Part shown: in pieces, positions 26,475 through 35,490 of the stretch
Position numbering within the stretch: position 1 is the stretch's first letter
Layout of the letters: each line of letters starts with the position of its first letter
Source of the DNA: Bryobacterales bacterium
GTDB taxonomy: Bacteria > Acidobacteriota > Terriglobia > Bryobacterales > Bryobacteraceae
Reading direction: 5' to 3'
DNA: 64,000 nucleotides
Assembly (NCBI GenBank): GCA_020852175.1
Contig: JADZBH010000028.1
Location: forward strand, 40,458 to 104,457
Program-made: the position numbers and the translations under genes
Notes under the pieces: generated by a model
The model's database searches: none
Told to the model about the DNA's origin: nothing
What the model saw: only the letters and a program-made list of their open reading frames with translations

Positions 26475-27574
26475 AGCCGCTTCACCTCGATCTCCTTGTA
26501 CTCCATCCAACGCCCCGCCTGATGGGCCTGCAACTCAAGGAAGCCCGGCTGCAGATTCTCCAGGCCTCCGTATTCCATGACGTTTTCGCCGTTGATACGC
26601 ACCAGGCACCAGGCGTCCTTCACCCACATCTGCAACAGGAACCATCGCTGGCTTTCGATCTCCGGATACTTCGCCCGCTGGAAGAAGTACAGCGAACCCG
26701 TCGGATAGTGGGCCTCCCGCACGTCGTGCAACTGAATCTCGTAGCGTTCGCGGCCTCCGTGCGACCGGAACAGCACACCTCCATTATGTTGGTGCGTTCC
26801 GCGTATGTACATGCGCAGCGCGAAGTCGCGGTACTTCTCCTTCGTGGTGAGATTCCCCAACCCGTCGCTGCGCAGAATCCGCCCGAACGCCTCGAACTTC
26901 GCCGGGGCGCGTTCGTTCACTTCGGTGATGGTCCATCGCGCCAGGTCCGCTTCCCTGGTGAACAGCGGCTCCCACTTCTCCCGGGCCGGAAGCTCCTCGA
27001 TGCGGATGTTCCGCCAGCGATGCGGATAGGAGAGCGATTCCAGCCCGAGGTAGCCGCGATGCAGCCTGTATTTCAGCTCGGGGTGCGCCTCGCAATCCAG
27101 ATCGTGCACCATTGCTCCGTTGGACCACACTTGCAGCTTCGGCCAGTCCATGCGGATGCGCAGGGCATTCCACTCGGGCCTCACGTTCACCAGCCGCGGT
27201 GCGATCACCGGGAAGATGCTGAGCGCCGAATTCGTGCGCGGGTCCTTGTCCAACTGGTGGAACAGCGACACCTTGAAACCGCAGCGGGACTTGACGCCGT
27301 GCTCGGGCGCCGAGAAGTAGACCCCGCCGTCCATCCAGCCCTTGCTGAACCAATCCATCGAGAGGTCGAAGTTCTCGTATTGCTTCGCGCTGCGCAGCCA
27401 TGCAGGGGATTCGGCGGCGGGCGTGGCATGAATCACGCCGTCCTTCTCGTAATAGGAGGACTCCGGCCCATCCTCGGTGCTCCAGCCGGCCACCATGTTG
27501 CCCTCCGCCGCGCGTGCGGCTCCGCGCGCGGCCAGGGCCAGCAGTGGCGCCAATCCTCTACGTGTCAGCAGCAT
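26471..27574 (-). CDS. Secreted protein with two DUF1080 domains
   Basis: This 367-residue protein has a signal peptide (MLLTRRGLAPLLALAARGAARAAEG) and two lamin-G-like DUF1080 repeats, about residues 30-200 (DGVIHATPAAESPAWLRS, FDLSMDWFSKGWMDGGVYFS) and 205-367 (WEPLFTREADLARW, YRDFALRMYIRGTHQHNGGVLF). DUF1080 proteins act on or bind 3-keto sugars or glycans. The start overlaps the end of the cstA-ybdD gene by 10 bases, and its stop overlaps the FAH gene. The operon therefore joins a carboxylate transporter to two exported proteins. Confidence 0.8.
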   Translation of the reverse strand: MLLTRRGLAPLLALAARGAARAAEGNMVAGWSTEDGPESSYYEKDGVIHATPAAESPAWLRSAKQYENFDLSMDWFSKGWMDGGVYFSAPEHGVKSRCGFKVSLFHQLDKDPRTNSALSIFPVIAPRLVNVRPEWNALRIRMDWPKLQVWSNGAMVHDLDCEAHPELKYRLHRGYLGLESLSYPHRWRNIRIEELPAREKWEPLFTREADLARWTITEVNERAPAKFEAFGRILRSDGLGNLTTKEKYRDFALRMYIRGTHQHNGGVLFRSHGGRERYEIQLHDVREAHYPTGSLYFFQRAKYPEIESQRWFLLQMWVKDAWCLVRINGENVMEYGGLENLQPGFLELQAHQAGRWMEYKEIEVKRL

Positions 27575-29805
27575 TTTGCCCTCGTGTATTTGTGTCGTGT
27601 GTAGCGATCGAAAAACCGCCGCCACTCGGACGGCGAATGCAGCCGCGCGCCTCGCATCAGGTGCCGCGCGTACGCCGCTTCGGAACTCAACTCGCGCGCC
27701 AGTCCGCGCAACGTGGCGATCACGCCCATCCGCGCCGTTGCGCCGCCCAACACCGGGCCGGCCGCGGGCGCCGGACGGTCGTCCAGGACCATCAAGGGCT
27801 CGCCGCCGGACAGGTACTTGAACCAGACGCGAATGGAGTCCAGCAAAATCAAGGTCACCAGCACCAGGAAGATGCCGCAGACGGCGGCGTCCAGGCGGTT
27901 GTTGAAAATCTGTGTCTGCGTCAGCGCCACCTTCGCGGCGGGTATTTGGCCCGCGGCCATGGCTGCTTCCAGTGCATTGGCCTGCGCCAGGAAGCCCACG
28001 CGCGGCAGCGGCGAAAAGATCTTCTGCCACCCGGCGGAAAAGCATACGATCACCAGCCATGTCAGTGGCAGGCAGGTGATCCACATATACACGCCGCGGT
28101 GCATCTTCACCAGGATCGTGGTACCGACGCACAGCGCGATGGCGGCCAGCAACTGGTTGGCGATGCCGAACAGGGGCCACAGCGAATTGATGCCGCCCAG
28201 CGGATCGCGCACGCCCTGAATCAGGAAGTAACCCCAGGCCGCCACGATGGCGGCCGAAGCGCCGATGACGCCGGGCTTCCAGTTCGTGCGTCCCAGCTTC
28301 GGGTGAAAATGCCCGAGCAGGTCCTGCAGCATGAAACGGCCCACGCGCGTGCCGGCGTCGATGATGGTCAGGATGAACAGCGCCTCGAACATGATGGCGA
28401 AGTGATACCAAAAGCCCAGCAACGCCTGGCCGCCGCCGGAGCGGACAAAGATGTGGGCCATGCCGAGGGCCAGCGAAGGCGCGCCGCCCGTACGGTAGAA
28501 CAGCGACTCCTCGCCCACGTCGCGGGCCAGTGAGGCCATCGTCTCCGCCGACACGGGGAAGCCCCAGGAACTGATGGTGGCCACGGCCTGCTGCGCGGTG
28601 CCGCCAACGATGCCCGCCGGCGAGTTCACGGCGAAGTAGACGCCCGGTTCCAGCACGCAGGCGGCGATCATCGCCATGACGGCGACGAAACTCTCCAGAG
28701 CCATCGCGCCGTAGCCAACCGGCCACGCGTGCCATTCCTTCTCGATCAGCTTCGGCGTGGTGCCGCTGGAGATCAACGCATGGAAGCCCGAGATGGCGCC
28801 GCAGGCGATGGTGATGAAGCAGAACGGGAACACCTTGCCGGCGAAGATCGGCCCGGTGCCGTCGGTGAAGCGCGTCAACGGCGGCATCTGCAACTCCGGC
28901 CGCACGAAGAGGATTCCCACGCCCAGCATCAGGACGACGCCCAGCTTGACGAAAGTTGAAAGGTAGTCGCGCGGCGCCAGCAGCAGCCACACCGGCAAGG
29001 CGCTCGCGAAAAAGCCGTAGATGATCACCATCCAGGCCAGGGCAAGCCCGCCATAGGTAAACCACGGCGCCCACGTCGCGCTGCCCGCCACCCATTGCCC
29101 GGCGAAGATACTCGCCACGACCAGCCCGAAGCCGATCACGGAAACCTCCAGCACCTTTCCCGGCCGGAGAAAGCGGAGATACAGTCCCATGAACACGGCG
29201 ATGGGCATGGTGGCGGCGATGGTGAACGTGCCCCAGGCGGAGTCCTTCAAAGCGTTCACCACCACCAGTGCCACCACGGCCAGCAGGATGATCATGATGA
29301 GCAGCACCGTCACCAGCGCCGTGAAGCCGCCGATCCGGCCGATCTCCTCGCGCGCCATCTGTCCCAACGATTTGCCGTCGCGCCGCATGGAGCCGAACAG
29401 AATCACGAAATCCTGCACGCAGCCGCCCAGCACGGCGCCAAGAATGATCCAGATGGTGCCGGGCAGATACCCGAACTGCGCGGCCAGCGTCGGGCCCACC
29501 AGCGGACCGGGTCCGGCGATGGCCGCGAAGTGATGGCCGAAGACGATCCACTTGTTCGTCGGCTCGAAATCATGGCCGTCACGAAGACGAACACCCGGCG
29601 TAGGCCGGGCGTCGGAAAGGATCATCACGCGCGCGGCGATGAACTTCGCGTAGAAGCGGAATCCGATCAGATAGAGGCAGACGCTGGCGATCACCAGCCA
29701 GATGGAGTTCACCGGCTCCCCGCGGTTCAACGCGATTCCGGCAAACGCGTAGGCGCCAAGAACGGCCACGGCGGCCCAAAGGAGATGACCGAGGGTTTTC
29801 GGCAT
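27565..29805 (-). CDS. cstA: CstA-family pyruvate/peptide transporter fused to a YbdD-like tail
   Basis: This 746-residue membrane protein has the CstA signatures: NKWIVFGHHFAAIAGPGPLVGPT near residue 84, LGAVLGGCVQDFVILFGS, and about 16-18 hydrophobic segments. In E. coli, CstA and BtsT import pyruvate or peptides, and each is encoded next to a ~65-residue partner (YbdD or YjiX). Here the last ~45 residues (YARHLMRGARLHSPSEW, then RRFFDRYTRHKYTRAKCC) match the end of YbdD proteins, including the aromatic-Arg pattern and terminal Cys-Cys. The partner thus appears fused to the transporter. The length is about 45 residues above CstA alone, which agrees. It is the first gene of an overlapping three-gene operon. 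Confidence 0.85.
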   Translation of the reverse strand: MPKTLGHLLWAAVAVLGAYAFAGIALNRGEPVNSIWLVIASVCLYLIGFRFYAKFIAARVMILSDARPTPGVRLRDGHDFEPTNKWIVFGHHFAAIAGPGPLVGPTLAAQFGYLPGTIWIILGAVLGGCVQDFVILFGSMRRDGKSLGQMAREEIGRIGGFTALVTVLLIMIILLAVVALVVVNALKDSAWGTFTIAATMPIAVFMGLYLRFLRPGKVLEVSVIGFGLVVASIFAGQWVAGSATWAPWFTYGGLALAWMVIIYGFFASALPVWLLLAPRDYLSTFVKLGVVLMLGVGILFVRPELQMPPLTRFTDGTGPIFAGKVFPFCFITIACGAISGFHALISSGTTPKLIEKEWHAWPVGYGAMALESFVAVMAMIAACVLEPGVYFAVNSPAGIVGGTAQQAVATISSWGFPVSAETMASLARDVGEESLFYRTGGAPSLALGMAHIFVRSGGGQALLGFWYHFAIMFEALFILTIIDAGTRVGRFMLQDLLGHFHPKLGRTNWKPGVIGASAAIVAAWGYFLIQGVRDPLGGINSLWPLFGIANQLLAAIALCVGTTILVKMHRGVYMWITCLPLTWLVIVCFSAGWQKIFSPLPRVGFLAQANALEAAMAAGQIPAAKVALTQTQIFNNRLDAAVCGIFLVLVTLILLDSIRVWFKYLSGGEPLMVLDDRPAPAAGPVLGGATARMGVIATLRGLARELSSEAAYARHLMRGARLHSPSEWRRFFDRYTRHKYTRAKCC

Positions 29806-29871
29806 GAGAAGTCATTGTACCGAGCCGCGGTTCATTCGGCGCGAGCGTGGAATGCCCGCGGCGGCGCGCCC

Positions 29872-31266
29872 CTACTTCTTCGCCAATCCGTCGCCGGGCT
29901 TCGGCGGCGGAAACGGGTAGGTGTCGGGAACCACCTTCACGCCGGTCGTGAACTTATGCGGGAACTTCATGCCCGAGTCGTAGGTGAGTTCGATGAAAAA
30001 CGCCGTGTAACCGGCGGCGGGCTTGGGAACCGAACCCACATACTTACCCTTCACCGGCGAAAGCGGTGTGGACTTCCAGTTCGGACCGGTGGTGGTCAGC
30101 CGGAAATCACGCGCTTTCGGGTTCGTGATCTGCCACAGCAACACCTCCTTCGGCGTTCCGGCGGGACCGGCGAAGTCCGTCACCTCGATGCGGCCGTCCT
30201 TCCTGGAGCGGAACCGGAAATCGGGTCGGGGCCTGTTCTCGACCACCGAGGTCAGGAACGCCGTGAGCGACTGCGGAACGTCCGACGGCGAAAGATTATG
30301 CCGGGTGTTGGGCACATAACGCAGGTGCTTCTCGCCGCGCAGCCGGTCGAAATAGAACTGCGAGGAGTCCGGCAGGAAGAAGTCGTCGCCGGAAGCGTTC
30401 AGGATCAGCTTCGGCATGGTGAGACGGTCACGATACTCGAAAGGCTCCTCGATTTTCATCAGGTCCTTGTACTGGCGCGTTCCCATCCAGCTCATGATGT
30501 GGGCGTCGGTATAGTCCTGAATCGCCGGAGCCCAGAATCCATAGGCGCGCCAGTGATGGATGAAGCTCGGCACGATGTTCAACAGGTCGATCACCATGGG
30601 CGCGATCGCCACCACGCGCTTGTCCGCGGCGGCCGTGGTCCAGGTGGTCCAGCCGCGCTTGGAGGCGCCCGCCACGGCGAAACGGTCGATGGTAAGCCCG
30701 CCACCCTCGGTGGTCCGGGCAAAAGCCGTGATCGTGTCCATGGCGCGCACGGCGGCTTTTGTCATCGGCAAACGCGCCGGCCATGCCGCATCGCCCGTCC
30801 GCAGGTATTTGTCCCATGTGTACGCGATCAGGGCATCCTCGGTCCGGTTACGCCCGGCCGGATCGTCCAAAAACCGTAACGGCTGGTTCGGCACATTGCG
30901 CAGCTCACCTACCACCATGCCTGTTTCATTGGCGATGGAGAGTAACATCGCGTCTGGCTTTTCCGGCGCTGGACGTCCATTCGCGCCGCCGGTGATGAAT
31001 AAGAGCGCGATGCCCGATTTCACAGCCTTGGGACGGATCACCGTCAGCCAGTGCTTCCAAACGGGACGGTCCACCTTGTCCGCGCTCAACCAGGTTTGCG
31101 AGGTCATGTCGAGAACGGTCACGGCTGCCCCGGCAACCTCCTTCCGAGCCGCGATCTCCCACTTGTAACTCGAGTCGGGGGCGGCGACGTAACGGTCCAG
31201 CGCGGTGGTGGAGGAAGCGGCCCAGACTATGGCGGATGAACAAAATGCAAGTAACAAAGTACGCAT
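29872..31266 (-). CDS. Secreted PhoPQ-activated pathogenicity-related (PqaA-like) protein
   Basis: This 464-residue exported alpha/beta-hydrolase-like protein belongs to the PqaA family (PF10142). It has a signal peptide (MRTLLLAFCSSAIVWA), the nucleophile elbow VAGASKRGWTTW, FVPNT-like YVPNTRHNLSPSD near the catalytic His, and IILNASGDDFFLPDSS (read KLILNASGDDFFLPD) with the acid. A beta-sandwich C-terminus follows (ITNPKARDFRLTTTGPNW). The family name comes from a Salmonella gene; its enzymatic substrate is not established. The gene stands 66 bases upstream of cstA on the same strand. Confidence 0.85.
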   Translation of the reverse strand: MRTLLLAFCSSAIVWAASSTTALDRYVAAPDSSYKWEIAARKEVAGAAVTVLDMTSQTWLSADKVDRPVWKHWLTVIRPKAVKSGIALLFITGGANGRPAPEKPDAMLLSIANETGMVVGELRNVPNQPLRFLDDPAGRNRTEDALIAYTWDKYLRTGDAAWPARLPMTKAAVRAMDTITAFARTTEGGGLTIDRFAVAGASKRGWTTWTTAAADKRVVAIAPMVIDLLNIVPSFIHHWRAYGFWAPAIQDYTDAHIMSWMGTRQYKDLMKIEEPFEYRDRLTMPKLILNASGDDFFLPDSSQFYFDRLRGEKHLRYVPNTRHNLSPSDVPQSLTAFLTSVVENRPRPDFRFRSRKDGRIEVTDFAGPAGTPKEVLLWQITNPKARDFRLTTTGPNWKSTPLSPVKGKYVGSVPKPAAGYTAFFIELTYDSGMKFPHKFTTGVKVVPDTYPFPPPKPGDGLAKK

Positions 31267-31391
31267 GCAGAAACCATTATGCCTGTCGCCATCGAGATCC
31301 GTGACGGCCTCCCAGGGCCGCCGTGCGGAATGCCATGTGAAAAAAGTCCCATTACGTTCAATCGGCTCGTGGTCCTAGGCAAGCGCGGCTT

Positions 31392-31408
31392 TGGCCGGTA
31401 TCTTGCTA
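31392..31408 (+). promoter_or_regulatory. Sigma-54-type promoter upstream of the short PEP-CTERM gene
   Basis: TGGCCGG-TATC-TTGCTA carries GG (31393-31394) and GC (31405-31406) exactly 10 bases apart, as the -24/-12 elements of RpoN promoters do (consensus TGGCAC-N5-TTGC). It lies about 95 bases before the ATG at 31503. PEP-CTERM genes in other bacteria are controlled by the sigma-54 regulator PrsR, which makes the match more credible. No activator gene is in the window. Confidence 0.55.
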
Positions 31409-31502
31409 AATAGGGCAAGCGCCGCACACCGTGCTGGCGTTCAATTGGGCGGCTGGCGCGGTTCGCACCGGTTGCATTTTTCGGAGGAGAGGCAGTTGCC
31501 AT

Positions 31503-31676
31503 ATGGGCAAATGGGCGGTTTGGGTTGTGTTCGTGATCGGAGCCGGGCTGGCGCCGGGACAGGGCCAGACGATGGAAATGGTGAAAGCCGCGACGTCGGT
31601 TCCTGAGCCGGGTACTTACCTGCTGATGGGGGTGGGTTTGGTTTTGCTGGGGCTTCTAGGACGCAAGCGCGAGTAA
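31503..31676 (+). CDS. 57-residue PEP-CTERM protein
   Basis: The whole protein is a signal peptide (MGKWAVWVVFVIGAGLAPGQGQ), about ten residues (TMEMVKAATS), and a complete PEP-CTERM sorting signal (VPEPGTYLLMGVGLVLLGLLG with RKRE tail). Nothing that looks like a functional body remains. GGAGGAGAGG lies ten bases upstream. A sigma-54-like promoter precedes it and a strong terminator follows within 30 bases, so it is a self-contained transcription unit. It may be a minimal exosortase substrate, a regulatory decoy, or a relic of a larger gene. Confidence 0.75.
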   Translation: MGKWAVWVVFVIGAGLAPGQGQTMEMVKAATSVPEPGTYLLMGVGLVLLGLLGRKRE

Positions 31677-31703
31677 CTAACGGTCAGTGCGGACATGAGA
31701 AAT

Positions 31704-31735
31704 GAGCGCCGGGTGCACCCCCGGCGCTCTTTTTT
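31704..31735 (+). terminator. Strong intrinsic terminator
   Basis: A perfect 10-base stem GAGCGCCGGG / CCCGGCGCTC (31704-31713 and 31720-31729) with a 6-base loop is followed by seven or so T residues. It ends the short PEP-CTERM unit. Confidence 0.92.
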
Positions 31736-31782
31736 GTTTCGCGCACTGAGTCAGTAGTCCGGCTGTTTGCGCCATCAGGTAC

Positions 31783-32244
31783 GTGAGACGGCCAGCCGCG
31801 ATTCACGTTTTCATTCTGGCGTCTGCCCTGGCCTTGCTGGCGTTGTCGGGGTGCACGCAGGAAACCGTTCACCCAGGAGCGGCACGGCCGCCAGGTTGGG
31901 ACACCTTTTGGGACGGGTTTCGTAAAGCCGCCGCCGCGCGCGACCGGCAGGCTTTGCGCGCCGTCATGGCCGAGCGTTTCGATTACACCTTCGGAGACGG
32001 CGCTTCGGACGCCGGGGCCGCGTTCGCCTTTTGGGATCGGGAAGAGATCCAGGGGTGGGCGGCGCTGGGCAGCACCGTGTCGCGCGGGGCGGTGGACTAT
32101 GTGCCCCCGCCGCAATGGGAGTTGAAGGGGAGGGTGAAAATCGCGCCGCCGGAAGCAGCCGCTCCGGACTACCGGGGTTGGCGGGCGGTGTTTGAAGAAC
32201 AGCCAGGCGGGTGGCGGTTCGTGGCGTTTTTACAGGGAGACTGA
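31783..32244 (+). CDS. Putative lipoprotein (153 aa)
   Basis: Starting at a GTG (31783), this protein has a lipoprotein signal peptide ending in LLALSGC, the lipobox whose Cys would be acylated. The mature part (about 130 residues) includes FWDGFRKAAAARDRQALRAVMAERFDYTF, an arrangement seen in NTF2-like SnoaL domains, and ends WRFVAFLQGD. This suggests a small cone-shaped domain in the periplasm, but the family is not certain. It is 49 bases upstream of the LAS peptidase gene and could be co-transcribed with it. Confidence 0.65.
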   Translation: MRRPAAIHVFILASALALLALSGCTQETVHPGAARPPGWDTFWDGFRKAAAARDRQALRAVMAERFDYTFGDGASDAGAAFAFWDREEIQGWAALGSTVSRGAVDYVPPPQWELKGRVKIAPPEAAAPDYRGWRAVFEEQPGGWRFVAFLQGD

Positions 32245-32293
32245 CGGGCTGGGCGCCGTCCCTGCGAGAGAGTCGAAACGAGGGAAAGGAATC

Positions 32294-33322
32294 ATGAGTG
32301 AGCAATGGCGTGAGATCGATGCGTATTTGAAGGCCCACCACGTGAGAATCGGCCCGCCAACCCAAATGCAAACCACCGGAGGCGGGCACTCCGAACGCTC
32401 CTACCACTACGCCGGCACCGCGCGCGACTATGGCCTGTGGGACAGCGATGCCGAGGCCGTGGCGCGATGCCTGCATCCCGTAGCGGCCGCGCGGAACTCG
32501 CCTCTCGCCGAACTGTTCTTCGGCCCCTTGAAAATCTGGTATCAGGACGGCCGCCGCGTGCGCGGCGACAGCATCGGGGGCCACATGGACCACTGCCACG
32601 CGGCGCTGGTTCCCGGACGCCATCTGACACTGGGACGCGCCACCACTCCCGTGGCGCGGAAGGGGATCACTCAAAATCCGAAACGGGCCATTCCTGTAGC
32701 CATTCACGAACCATGGCAGGAGATCGACGAGTTCCTCAAGCGGCGCGGCGTCCGCATTGGACGGCCCACGCAGATGCAAACCACTGGCGGACGGCACTCG
32801 CCCACCTCGTATCACTACAGGGGACTGGCGCGCGACTACGGTTTGTGGGATTCCGACGCGCACGCCGCGGCTCGCGCTCTGCTGCCTGTGGCGCGGGCGC
32901 GCAACTCGCCGGTATTCGAGCTATTCTTCGCGCCTCTAAATATCTGGTACAAGTCCGGATGCGCCATCAATGGCAACGATGTGGGCGGCCATGACGATCA
33001 TGTGCATGTCGCGCTGCACCGGGGCAGGCACCTCATCGTGGCGGGCGGCAACGGACAGGGCGTGGGAGGTCTCCCTCACGTGTCCGCGGGCGGCGCGGCG
33101 AAGGCCGCCGGAATCGCGATTCCCGAAACGGTCGATTACGGCTCCTGCGGGCCCGCCGTCGCGCTGCTGCAAACCGAGTTGACCAACAAAGGCTACCGCC
33201 TCGCGGCGGACGGACAATTCGGGCCCAAAACCGAGGCGGCCGTGATTCAGTTTCAACAGTCATGCGGCCTGGCCGCCGATGGCATCGTGGGGCCCAAGAC
33301 CTGGCACGCCCTGCTCCGCTAA
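32294..33322 (+). CDS. Duplicated LAS (M15-type) metallopeptidase with C-terminal peptidoglycan-binding domain
   Basis: This 342-residue protein has two tandem copies of a ~110-residue domain (about 1-115 and 138-250), followed by a PF01471-type peptidoglycan-binding domain (about 280-342: GPAVALLQTELTNKGYRLA, DGQFGPKTEAAVIQFQ, DGIVGPKTW). Each copy carries the LAS motif SxHxxGxAxD (S36, H38, D45; S172, H174, D181) and a GGHxDHxH metal motif (H97, H100, H102; H233, H236, H238). It probably cuts peptide stems of peptidoglycan, as D,D-carboxypeptidases and some endolysins do. No export signal is visible, as in phage endolysins, but no other phage gene is nearby. GAAAGGAA precedes the ATG. Confidence 0.75.
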   Translation: MSEQWREIDAYLKAHHVRIGPPTQMQTTGGGHSERSYHYAGTARDYGLWDSDAEAVARCLHPVAAARNSPLAELFFGPLKIWYQDGRRVRGDSIGGHMDHCHAALVPGRHLTLGRATTPVARKGITQNPKRAIPVAIHEPWQEIDEFLKRRGVRIGRPTQMQTTGGRHSPTSYHYRGLARDYGLWDSDAHAAARALLPVARARNSPVFELFFAPLNIWYKSGCAINGNDVGGHDDHVHVALHRGRHLIVAGGNGQGVGGLPHVSAGGAAKAAGIAIPETVDYGSCGPAVALLQTELTNKGYRLAADGQFGPKTEAAVIQFQQSCGLAADGIVGPKTWHALLR

Positions 33323-33388
33323 CGCGGAGGAGGCAGCGGCAAAGCGCCGCCGTTCCCGCGCCGCGACGCGATGCTACACTGGCGACAC

Positions 33389-34738
33389 ATGGAACGGAGA
33401 AGCTTTCTGAGCCTCGCTGGCGCCTGGGCATCCACAGCGGGCGCTCAATCCGGCGGCAGGCCGAATTTTCTGCTGATCGTTCTGGACGATGCCGGTTACG
33501 GCGACTTCGGCTGCTTTGGACAGAAGTTGATCCGCACGCCCCGCATCGACGGCCTCGCGCAACAGGGAACCCGCTTCACGGACTTTTACTGCGGCGCTCC
33601 CGTCTGCGCACCCTCGCGCTGCGTGCTGATGACCGGGCTGCATGGCGGTCACGCCGCCATCCGCGCCAATGCCGGCACGGTTTCCATCCGGGACGAGGAT
33701 GTCACCCTGGCGGAGGTTCTGAAAGGCGCCGGGTACCGTACCGGCGGCTTTGGCAAATGGGGGCTTGGCGACGCGGCCACCCCCGGCGTTCCCACGCGTC
33801 AGGGATTCGACGAATTCTTCGGTTACCTGCACCAGGTTCATGCCCATAGCTACTATCCCGAGTTTCTTTGGGACAACGAACAGCGGCTCGACTTGCACGG
33901 CAAGTACTCGGCGGAGTTGATCGCCGGACGGAGTTTCGCCTTTCTCGAGAAGCAGTCCGCTCAACAGCCCTTCTTTCTGTACGCCTGTTACACCCTGCCG
34001 CACGCGAAATTTGAAGGACCCGACACGGCGCCCTATCGGGATCAACCGTGGCCCGAGCCGGCGAAACACTACGCGGCGATGCTCACTCGCGCCGACGGCT
34101 ACATCGGCCGGCTGCTCGACATCCTTCACCAAAAGGGGCTGGACGGCAACACCATCGTCATCGTCGCCACCGACAACGGCGCGCATTCCGGCGTGGACAA
34201 GGGTTACGAACTGTTCCACAGCAATGGTGATTTGCGCGGCGAAAAGGGCACGGTCTACGAGGGCGGCATCCGCGTTCCGTGCGTCGTGCGATGGCCGGGC
34301 AAGGTGAAGGCGGGCGCGTCGAACAACACGCCCTGGGGTTTTGTGGATATCCTGCCGACCTTCGCCGCGCTGGCGCGCGCCAAAACCCCTGCCGGGCTGG
34401 ACGGTGTATCCATGGCCGGTTTCCTGCAGGGCGGCGCCGCGCCTCACCACCCCTTTCTTTACTGGGAACAGAACATCTTCAATATGCAGCAGCAGAAGTG
34501 GAACCCGGCGGGCCACGCGCGCGCGTTGCGCGATGGACAATGGAAAGCCGTACGGCGCGCCGGCGGCGGCGTGGAGTTGTACGATCTCGCCGCCGACCGC
34601 CAGGAACGCACGGATCTGGCCTCCAGCCAGCCGGAACTCGCACGGCGGTACGGCGCGCTGCTCGACGCCGCCCACACCGGGCCGCGCAGCCACGGCGGAG
34701 CCAGCATGCAGTTCCGCACCGAATGGAAAGCCAACTGA
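33389..34738 (+). CDS. Secreted type I sulfatase
   Basis: This 449-residue arylsulfatase-family enzyme has an N-terminal signal (MERRSFLSLAGAWASTAGA). The formylglycine site is CAPSR (C73), to be oxidised by a formylglycine-generating enzyme, and the metal-binding acidic start is LLIVLDDAGYGDFG (D33, D34). Other family marks are GKWGLG and VIVATDNGAHSG. It removes sulfate from an ester, most likely a polysaccharide, outside the cytoplasm. The stop overlaps the start of the methyltransferase gene by one base (TGATG). Confidence 0.9.
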   Translation: MERRSFLSLAGAWASTAGAQSGGRPNFLLIVLDDAGYGDFGCFGQKLIRTPRIDGLAQQGTRFTDFYCGAPVCAPSRCVLMTGLHGGHAAIRANAGTVSIRDEDVTLAEVLKGAGYRTGGFGKWGLGDAATPGVPTRQGFDEFFGYLHQVHAHSYYPEFLWDNEQRLDLHGKYSAELIAGRSFAFLEKQSAQQPFFLYACYTLPHAKFEGPDTAPYRDQPWPEPAKHYAAMLTRADGYIGRLLDILHQKGLDGNTIVIVATDNGAHSGVDKGYELFHSNGDLRGEKGTVYEGGIRVPCVVRWPGKVKAGASNNTPWGFVDILPTFAALARAKTPAGLDGVSMAGFLQGGAAPHHPFLYWEQNIFNMQQQKWNPAGHARALRDGQWKAVRRAGGGVELYDLAADRQERTDLASSQPELARRYGALLDAAHTGPRSHGGASMQFRTEWKAN

Positions 34739-35463
34739 TGGACTACTCCGGCAAGTCGACCACCGAGGAGATTCGCGCCCGCTTCGATGCCGACGTCGAA
34801 CGGTTCAGCAACCTGGAAACAGGACAGTCGGCGGCCATGGATTCACGGCTGATGCTGGACCTGGCCGCCTCCGTGTGCGGAGCCATGCGTCCCGAGGCCG
34901 AAGCCCTTTTGGACATCGGCTGTGGCGCGGGCAACTATACGTTGCGTCTGCTTGATGCCCTTCCGCGCCTGCACTCCGTCACCGCCGTGGACTTGAGCCA
35001 GCCCATGCTCGACCGTGCGCGGCTCAGGGTTCTCGCCGCCCGCGCAGGCATCGCCTGGGAGGAGTTGCGAGGCGACATCCGCGAACTCGACCTGGGCCGC
35101 GGCCGCTTCGACTTCGCCGTGGCCGCCGCCGTGCTCCACCATCTGCGCGGCGAAGGCGAATGGCGCATGGTGTTCCGCAAGATTCACGACGCCCTCAAAC
35201 CCGGCGGCGCGTTGTGGATCGCCGACATGGTGGAACACGCGCATCCGCTCGCGCAACAGGCCATGTGGACCCGCTACGGCGAGTATCTGGCCGGCCTGCG
35301 CGACGAAGCCTACCGCGATCACGTCTTCGCCTATATCGAAAGGGAAGATACGCCCCGCCCCGCCGTATGGCAGTTGGACCGTCTGCGGGAAGCCGGTTTT
35401 GGCCAAGTGGATATCCTTCACAAGAACGGACCCTTCGCCCTGTTTGGGGCCTATAAGATATGA
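34738..35463 (+). CDS. SAM-dependent class I methyltransferase
   Basis: This 241-residue protein has the class I fold with the SAM motif LLDIGCGAGNYTLRL and the post-motifs VTAVDLSQPMLDRAR, FDFAVAAAVLHHL and LKPGGALWIADMV. The acceptor is unknown; it resembles small-molecule methyltransferases. Its start overlaps the sulfatase stop, a coupling with no obvious functional logic. Kup follows 28 bases downstream. Confidence 0.82.
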   Translation: MDYSGKSTTEEIRARFDADVERFSNLETGQSAAMDSRLMLDLAASVCGAMRPEAEALLDIGCGAGNYTLRLLDALPRLHSVTAVDLSQPMLDRARLRVLAARAGIAWEELRGDIRELDLGRGRFDFAVAAAVLHHLRGEGEWRMVFRKIHDALKPGGALWIADMVEHAHPLAQQAMWTRYGEYLAGLRDEAYRDHVFAYIEREDTPRPAVWQLDRLREAGFGQVDILHKNGPFALFGAYKI

Positions 35464-35490
35464 CTCCTTTCAGAGGCGAGGAATAACGGC

